Of a stretch of 10,363 nucleotides of DNA, positions 6,305-10,363 are shown piece by piece. This DNA comes from Rhodobacteraceae bacterium UBA6273 (GTDB lineage: Bacteria; Pseudomonadota; Alphaproteobacteria; Rhodobacterales; Rhodobacteraceae): assembly GCA_002440625.1 (NCBI GenBank), contig DJUV01000315.1, forward strand, positions 1 to 10,363. The letters run 5' to 3'. The notes under the pieces are model-generated. The model saw only the letters and a list, made by a program, of their open reading frames with translations, had not been told where the DNA came from and did no database searches. A program made the position numbers and the translations under genes. Each line of letters begins with the position of its first letter. The first letter of the stretch is position 1.

Positions 6305-6305
6305 G
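6297..6305 (+). promoter_or_regulatory. Candidate extended -10 promoter for the small membrane protein gene
   Basis: TGCTATAAG (6297-6305) fits the extended -10 pattern TGnTATAAT with one mismatch and overlaps the nucleotidase stop codon. No -35 stands at standard spacing (TTGGCA at 6273-6278 is 21 bp away). Initiation near 6312 would give a 65-base leader to the ATG at 6377. Confidence 0.35.
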
Positions 6306-6376
6306 ACGCGGCAATTCGCCTGATGGAACCGAGCCGGGAAGCCTCTATGGAACGTGAAGCGAACAGGAGTACACCC

Positions 6377-6616
6377 ATGTCCACTTTCACCGGCCTCGAC
6401 CAGCTGCCCTGGTATTACCGCATCCCGATCTTCGGCTGGATCGCCAAGGATGTGATCCACGGCAGCCGCGACAACATCCTTTACTTCCTCGTCATCGTCG
6501 TGACGCTTCTTGTGCTGGCGATGAAGACATGGGGCCTCGTGGCGCTTGGCCTCACGGCACTTGCCACGGTGCCGGTGGTCTTCGCCGTCCTCATCCTCAT
6601 CACGGTGGGCAAGTAA
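6377..6616 (+). CDS. Small two-helix membrane protein, function unknown
   Basis: A 79-residue protein with a soluble start (STFTGLDQLPWYYRIPIFGWIAKDV, aromatic-rich) and two strongly hydrophobic helices at about 33-49 and 52-75, ending in VGK. I recognise no characterised family. The WYYRIPxFGWIAxD segment looks like a conserved motif of small proteins found beside UbiH-type hydroxylase genes in Rhodobacterales, from memory and not checked. The start is decided by AGGAG (6365-6369) seven bases before ATG 6377; an upstream in-frame ATG at 6323 lacks such a site. It lies 72 bp after the nucleotidase and 76 bp before the hydroxylase gene. A role near the membrane-bound ubiquinone pathway is possible only by position. 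Confidence 0.78.
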   Translation: MSTFTGLDQLPWYYRIPIFGWIAKDVIHGSRDNILYFLVIVVTLLVLAMKTWGLVALGLTALATVPVVFAVLILITVGK

Positions 6617-6636
6617 CGGGCGGGACAGCTTGCCGC

Positions 6637-6666
6637 TTGGACCTCGCCCGCAAAAGCCGCTAGACC
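6637..6666 (+). promoter_or_regulatory. Candidate promoter of the UbiH-family gene
   Basis: TTGGAC (6637-6642) and TAGACC (6661-6666) are 18 bp apart in the gap between the small membrane protein and the hydroxylase. Initiation near 6673 leaves a 20-base leader that holds GGAGGG (6683-6688), the ribosome site of the ATG at 6693. Confidence 0.45.
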
Positions 6667-6692
6667 TCTTTGCAACTGCGCTGGAGGGCGGC

Positions 6693-7892
6693 ATGGCCGA
6701 GAAGACCGACATTCTGATTTCCGGCGGCGGTGTCGCCGGGCTGACCGCGGCGGCGGCCTTCGGCGCGGCTCGGTTTTCGGTGATCTGCGTCGACCCCGCC
6801 CCGCCGGTGACCGAAGCCGGGGCCGATGGTGCCGACATGCGCACCACGGCGTTCCTTCAGCCTGCGCGGCGGGTGCTTGAAGAGGCCGGCCTCTGGACCC
6901 GCCTCGCGCCCCATGCTGCCGCCCTGAGGATCATGCGCATCGTCGATGCCGGCGGCGAGACGCCCGAGCCGCGCCTCGTCAAGGATTTCGACTCGGGCGA
7001 GATCGGCGAGGAGCCCTTTGGCTGGAACTTCCCGAACTGGCTTCTCAGGCGCGAGGGCGTCGCCAGGCTGGCCGAACTGCCGAACGTCTCCTTCCGCCCC
7101 GGCATCGCCACCCGCACGCTTCTGACCCGTGAAGGCGAGGCCCGGGTGACGCTTTCCGACGGCGCGCAGATCGCCGCGAAGCTTCTCATCGCCGCCGATG
7201 GCCGCGACAGCCAGATGCGGCAGGCGCTCGGGATCGGCGTACAGACCACGCGCTACGGCCAGAAGGCGCTGGCCTTCACCGTGACCCACCCGATTCCGCA
7301 CGACAATGTCTCGACCGAGGTCCACCGCACCGGCGGCCCCTTTACGCTGGTGCCGCTACCGGACCGCGACGGGCTGCCCTCATCCGCCGTGGTCTGGATG
7401 GAGCGGGGGCCAGAGGTGCTGCGCCTCGCCGCCTTGCCGGTGCCGGAGTTCGAGGCCGAGATGCTGGCGCGGTCCGCGGGGCTTTTCGGCCCGCTGACGC
7501 TCGTCACCCGGCGTTCGGTCTGGCCGATCATCAGCCAGATCGCCGACCGGTTCGATGGCGAGCGGACGGCCCTTCTGGCCGAGGCCGCCCATGTCGTGCC
7601 GCCGATCGGGGCGCAGGGGCTGAACATGTCGCTCGCCGACCTCGCCTGCCTTCTCGATCTCGCCAAGGCCGCACCTGACCGGCTTGGCGACCGGGCGATG
7701 CTGACCGCCTATCACCGCCGCCGCTGGCCCGAAGTCAAAGCGCGGGTCACGGGCATTGACCTTCTGAACCGAACATCGATGCTTTCGGCCCGCCCGCTCC
7801 GCGACCTGCGCGCCTCGGCACTCAACGCGCTCTATTCGCTCAAAGCCGTCAGGACCACGCTGATGAAGGCCGGCCTCGGAATGGGTCGGTAG
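6693..7892 (+). CDS. UbiH/UbiF-family FAD-dependent ubiquinone biosynthesis hydroxylase
   Basis: A 399-residue class A flavoprotein monooxygenase of the UbiH/UbiF/Coq6 family, which hydroxylates the benzene ring of ubiquinone precursors at the inner face of the membrane. The FAD-binding GxGxxG is G11-G-G-V-A-G16 (ISGGGVAGLTAA), and the second motif is AADGRDSQMR (167-176). The third motif reads AEAAHVVPPIGAQGLNMSLAD (296-316); the usual GDAAH is AEAAH here, so Gly-Asp is replaced by Ala-Glu while the rest is intact. Ring position cannot be read: alphaproteobacteria use UbiL, UbiM or other relatives with broader regioselectivity. The length is standard. ATG 6693 has GGAGGG four bases upstream; the frame is open to 6546, but that part covers the preceding gene. 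The stop codon lies inside the palindrome at 7888-7917. Confidence 0.93.
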   Translation: MAEKTDILISGGGVAGLTAAAAFGAARFSVICVDPAPPVTEAGADGADMRTTAFLQPARRVLEEAGLWTRLAPHAAALRIMRIVDAGGETPEPRLVKDFDSGEIGEEPFGWNFPNWLLRREGVARLAELPNVSFRPGIATRTLLTREGEARVTLSDGAQIAAKLLIAADGRDSQMRQALGIGVQTTRYGQKALAFTVTHPIPHDNVSTEVHRTGGPFTLVPLPDRDGLPSSAVVWMERGPEVLRLAALPVPEFEAEMLARSAGLFGPLTLVTRRSVWPIISQIADRFDGERTALLAEAAHVVPPIGAQGLNMSLADLACLLDLAKAAPDRLGDRAMLTAYHRRRWPEVKARVTGIDLLNRTSMLSARPLRDLRASALNALYSLKAVRTTLMKAGLGMGR

Positions 7893-7917
7893 GATGGGCA
7901 GTATTGCCCATCCTACC
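7888..7917. terminator. Perfect 13-bp palindrome between convergent genes (probable bidirectional terminator)
   Basis: GGTAGGATGGGCA (7888-7900), loop GTAT, TGCCCATCCTACC (7905-7917): a perfect 13-bp stem with a tetraloop. It contains the stop codon of the UbiH-family gene (7890-7892) and ends one base before the stop of the convergent aminotransferase gene. There is no T run on either side, so it is not a textbook intrinsic terminator. Its position strongly suggests termination or protection of both 3' ends, or a REP-like repeated palindrome. Confidence 0.6.
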
Positions 7918-9045
7918 TCATAGCGCCGCGTCGAGCGCCCGGCGGATGCGCATCATCGTCAGATCGACGTCATAAAGCTTGTCGAGGCCGAAAAGCCCGA
8001 TGCGGAAGCTGCGGTAGGCCTCGCCCTCGCCCACCTGCAAGGGCACCCCCGCCGCGATCTGGACGCCTTCAGCCAGGAATTTCTTGCCGTTCTGGATCTC
8101 GGGATCGTCGGTATAACTGACGACGACACCCGGCGCAGCGAAGCCCTCCGCTGCAACCGAGGCGATGCCGCGCGACGACAACTCTGCCCGCACGGCATTC
8201 CCAAGCTGCCATTGCGCCTCGCGAAGCCGCCCGAAACCGTAGTCCTTCGTTTCCTTCATCGTGTCGCGGAACGCCCGGAGCGCATCCGTCGGCATCGTCG
8301 CGTGATAGGCATGGCCGCCGCCCTCATAGGCCGCCATGATTGCCCGCCATTTCTTCAGGTCGAGCGCGAAGCTGGACGAAGTGGCCGTCTCCATCCGCTT
8401 CAGCGCGGCATCGGAGAACATCACGAGGCCGGCGGAGGGCGAGGCGGACCAGCCCTTCTGCGGCGCGGAGATCAGGACATCGACGCCGGTGGCCTTCATG
8501 TCGACCCAGACGCAGCCCGAGGCGATGCAGTCCAGAACGAACAATGCCCCTGCATCATGTGCGGCCTTCGCCAGCGCCTTCAGGTAGTCGTCGGGCAGGA
8601 TCATGCCGCTGGCGGTTTCGACATGCGGGGCGAAGACGACATCGGGCCTGACCTCGGCGATCTTGGCCACGACCTCCTCAATCGGCGCCGGGGCGAAGGG
8701 CGCCTTCGGCTCATTCCCCGACCGCCGCGCGATGGCGACATGGGTTTCGCCGGCAAAGCCGCCTGCCTCGAATATCTGCGTCCAACGATAGGAGAACCAG
8801 CCGTTCCGCACGATCAGCGCCCGGGCCCCCCCGGCGAACTGCCGCGCCACCGCCTCCATCGCAAAGGTGCCGCCGCCGGGCACCAGCGCCACGGCATCGG
8901 CATTGTAGACCTCGCCCAGAGTGGCCGAAATGTCGCGCATCACGCCCTGAAAGGCCGCGCTCATGTGGTTGAGCGAGCGGTCGGTGAAAACGACAGAAAA
9001 CTCCTCAAGTCCCTGCGGATCGACGTTCGGCAATAGTCCGGGCAT
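7918..9045 (-). CDS. Class V PLP-dependent aminotransferase (alanine-glyoxylate/serine-pyruvate type)
   Basis: A 375-residue fold-type I, class V aminotransferase. Visible motifs are the phosphate-binding loop PGGGT (56-60), HVETASG (141-147), the cofactor-ring aspartate D172 in FVLDCIASG, and the Schiff-base lysine K197 in SAPQKGWSASPSAGLVM. The pattern is that of the alanine-glyoxylate/serine-pyruvate aminotransferase group, but the exact amino donor and acceptor cannot be read. ATG 9045 has a strong GAGGAG (9052-9057) six bases upstream; the open frame to 9165 runs into the regulator gene and was not used. It lies 64 bp after the two Lrp genes on the same strand, so it may be cotranscribed with them or be their target. 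A short ACGCGCGT palindrome (9077-9084) lies in that gap, but I found no convincing promoter there. It ends beside the 7888-7917 palindrome. Confidence 0.93.
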   Translation of the reverse strand: MPGLLPNVDPQGLEEFSVVFTDRSLNHMSAAFQGVMRDISATLGEVYNADAVALVPGGGTFAMEAVARQFAGGARALIVRNGWFSYRWTQIFEAGGFAGETHVAIARRSGNEPKAPFAPAPIEEVVAKIAEVRPDVVFAPHVETASGMILPDDYLKALAKAAHDAGALFVLDCIASGCVWVDMKATGVDVLISAPQKGWSASPSAGLVMFSDAALKRMETATSSSFALDLKKWRAIMAAYEGGGHAYHATMPTDALRAFRDTMKETKDYGFGRLREAQWQLGNAVRAELSSRGIASVAAEGFAAPGVVVSYTDDPEIQNGKKFLAEGVQIAAGVPLQVGEGEAYRSFRIGLFGLDKLYDVDLTMMRIRRALDAAL

Positions 9046-9109
9046 GGCGCTCTCCTCTTTCGGTTTCCCCTGAGTAACGCGCGTACCGGCGAAAACAAGG
9101 CGGAATAGC

Positions 9110-9568
9110 CTATCCCAGCGGCCCCGGCAGCCGCTCTTCGCTGAGAAGAACATTCGCCTCCACATTGCCGATTCCGGGCAGCGTCATGATCCGGCGGCGC
9201 AGCACACGCTCGAAATCGGCGATGTCGCGGGCGGTGACACGAAGGCGGTAGTCGTAGACGCCAAGGACGTGCTGGACGACCTGCACCTCGGGAATCGCCG
9301 TCACCGCGCGTTCGAAATCCTCAAGGCTCACCCGGCCCTTGGTGGCGAGCTTGACGCCGAGAAACACCGTGACGCCGAAGCCGAGCCTGTCGGCGGCAAG
9401 GTCGATGCGGCGCCCGGCGAGGATGCCCGCCTCTTCCAGCCGCCGGATGCGGCGCCAGGCGGCGGGCTGGGAAAGGCCGAGCGCCCGGCCCACCGCCCCG
9501 GCGCCTTGGGTGGCATCGGCCACGAGCGCCTTCAGGATCGCGCGGTCGGTATCATCAAGCGCGATCAC
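9110..9568 (-). CDS. Lrp/AsnC family transcriptional regulator (second of a tandem pair)
   Basis: A 152-residue Lrp/AsnC regulator. The N-terminal helix-turn-helix follows LDDTDRAILKALVADA, with AVGRALGLSQPAAWRRIRRLEEAGIL at residues 25-50. A linker and the RAM (regulation of amino acid metabolism) domain follow at about 65-145, including VQHVLGVYDYRLRV (98-111) and the terminal LPGIGNVEANVLLSE. It starts at GTG (9566-9568), whose last two bases form part of the TGA of the upstream regulator (GTGA overlap), and it has no clear Shine-Dalgarno sequence. Translation is therefore probably coupled to the upstream regulator. Such proteins form dimers and octamers and sense amino acids. Neighbours (ilvC, an aminotransferase) point to amino acid control; the ligand is unknown. 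Confidence 0.95.
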   Translation of the reverse strand: MIALDDTDRAILKALVADATQGAGAVGRALGLSQPAAWRRIRRLEEAGILAGRRIDLAADRLGFGVTVFLGVKLATKGRVSLEDFERAVTAIPEVQVVQHVLGVYDYRLRVTARDIADFERVLRRRIMTLPGIGNVEANVLLSEERLPGPLG

Positions 9569-10022
9569 AACGGCAGGCTTTCGCTGGATTTGATGGTGGA
9601 GACCAACATGAGGCTTTCGATGTCCGCGATATGCGGCAGCGTCAGGATGCGGTCGCGGTAGATTTCCTGATAGTGGCCCATATCGCGGGCAATCACATTG
9701 AGACGCACATCGACGCGGCCGAGAAAGCTCTGGATCTCGATCACCTCGGGCACCATGCGGACGGCGGCGAGGAATTCATCGAAGGCGCGCGGGTTGGTCT
9801 TGTCGAGCGTGAAGCGCAGGGAAACCTCGACCGCCCAGCCGAGGGCGCGCCAGTTGATGACCGCATGCTGACCCTTGAGGATGCCCGCCGCAGTCAGCCG
9901 CTCCAGCCGGCGCCAGCAGGTCGCAGGCGTGACGCCGGCCCGTTCCGCCAGCGCGGCCGTGGCGAGGCCGGGATCGGCCAGAAGCTGACGCAGGATGCGC
10001 CGGTCGGTGTCGTCGATCTGCA

Positions 10023-10023
<1 letters not shown>
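9565..10023 (-). CDS. Lrp/AsnC family transcriptional regulator (first of a tandem pair)
   Basis: A 152-residue Lrp/AsnC regulator, the same length as its downstream partner. It begins IDDTDRRILRQLLADPGL, then a helix-turn-helix AALAERAGVTPATCWRRLERLTAAGIL (23-49), then a RAM domain from about 65 with IQSFLGRVDVRLNVIARD (97-114) and ILTLPHIADIESLMLVSTIKSS (126-147). ATG 10023 was chosen because the family starts one or two residues before the IDDTD motif; an upstream TTG at 10050 is unlikely. There is no Shine-Dalgarno match, and AT-rich dyads overlap the start. The gene is divergent from ilvC with 128 bp between starts and overlaps the next Lrp gene by 4 bp. Control of ilvC and of its own operon is a reasonable inference from position. 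Confidence 0.95.

Positions 10024-10363
<340 letters not shown>

Noticed and set aside
8212..9036. A 274-codon plus-strand frame opposite the aminotransferase gene.
   Set aside because: It is a low-complexity translation antisense to a gene with clear PLP motifs and a strong ribosome site; no domain is visible.

Overview
The window looks like chromosomal DNA of an alphaproteobacterium of the Rhodobacterales (Rhodobacter/Paracoccus type). The base composition is GC-rich, and the protein sequences and gene neighbourhoods (ctaD end with DUF2244, yqeY divergent from carA, a small two-helix membrane protein before a UbiH-type hydroxylase, Lrp regulators divergent from ilvC) fit that group. This assignment rests on reading the proteins, not on a database search. 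I see no tRNA, rRNA, CRISPR array, insertion sequence or phage gene, and no obvious change in composition. It reads as core housekeeping DNA, densely packed on both strands.

Layout. 1-366: 3' end of the cytochrome c oxidase subunit I gene (ctaD), closed by a strong terminator. 367-1322: a DUF2244 membrane protein (+) converging on a GatB/YqeY-domain protein (-). 1323-1504: the divergent yqeY/carA control region with a 21-bp-period direct repeat. 1505-2668: carA, carbamoyl-phosphate synthase small subunit (no carB in view). 2669-4966: a glycosyltransferase gene behind a CtrA-like TTAA-N7-TTAA site. Its 738-residue product joins an N-terminal MshEN/GspE_N-like domain to a membrane GT2 processive-type catalytic domain. 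4901-5542: a GntR/FCD regulator (-) whose 3' end overlaps the glycosyltransferase by 66 bp, divergent from a HAD pyrimidine 5'-nucleotidase (5645-6304). 6377-6616: a small membrane protein. 6693-7892: a UbiH/UbiF-family FAD hydroxylase (ubiquinone synthesis), ending in a perfect 13-bp palindrome. 7918-10023, all minus strand: a class V aminotransferase preceded by two tandem Lrp/AsnC regulators. 10152-end: start of ilvC (ketol-acid reductoisomerase), divergent from the regulators.

How the genes work together. Most are single housekeeping genes rather than one pathway: respiration (ctaD, ubiquinone hydroxylase), pyrimidine/arginine precursor supply (carA) and nucleotide salvage (HAD nucleotidase). 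One coherent regulatory unit is the Lrp-Lrp-aminotransferase cluster facing ilvC, which suggests amino-acid-responsive control. The most interesting unit is the glycosyltransferase: a candidate CtrA-controlled enzyme with a c-di-GMP-receptor-type N-terminal domain in which the first of two nucleotide-binding motifs is degenerate. It may be an envelope or exopolysaccharide synthase tied to the cell cycle or lifestyle switch. That role is inference from sequence motifs.
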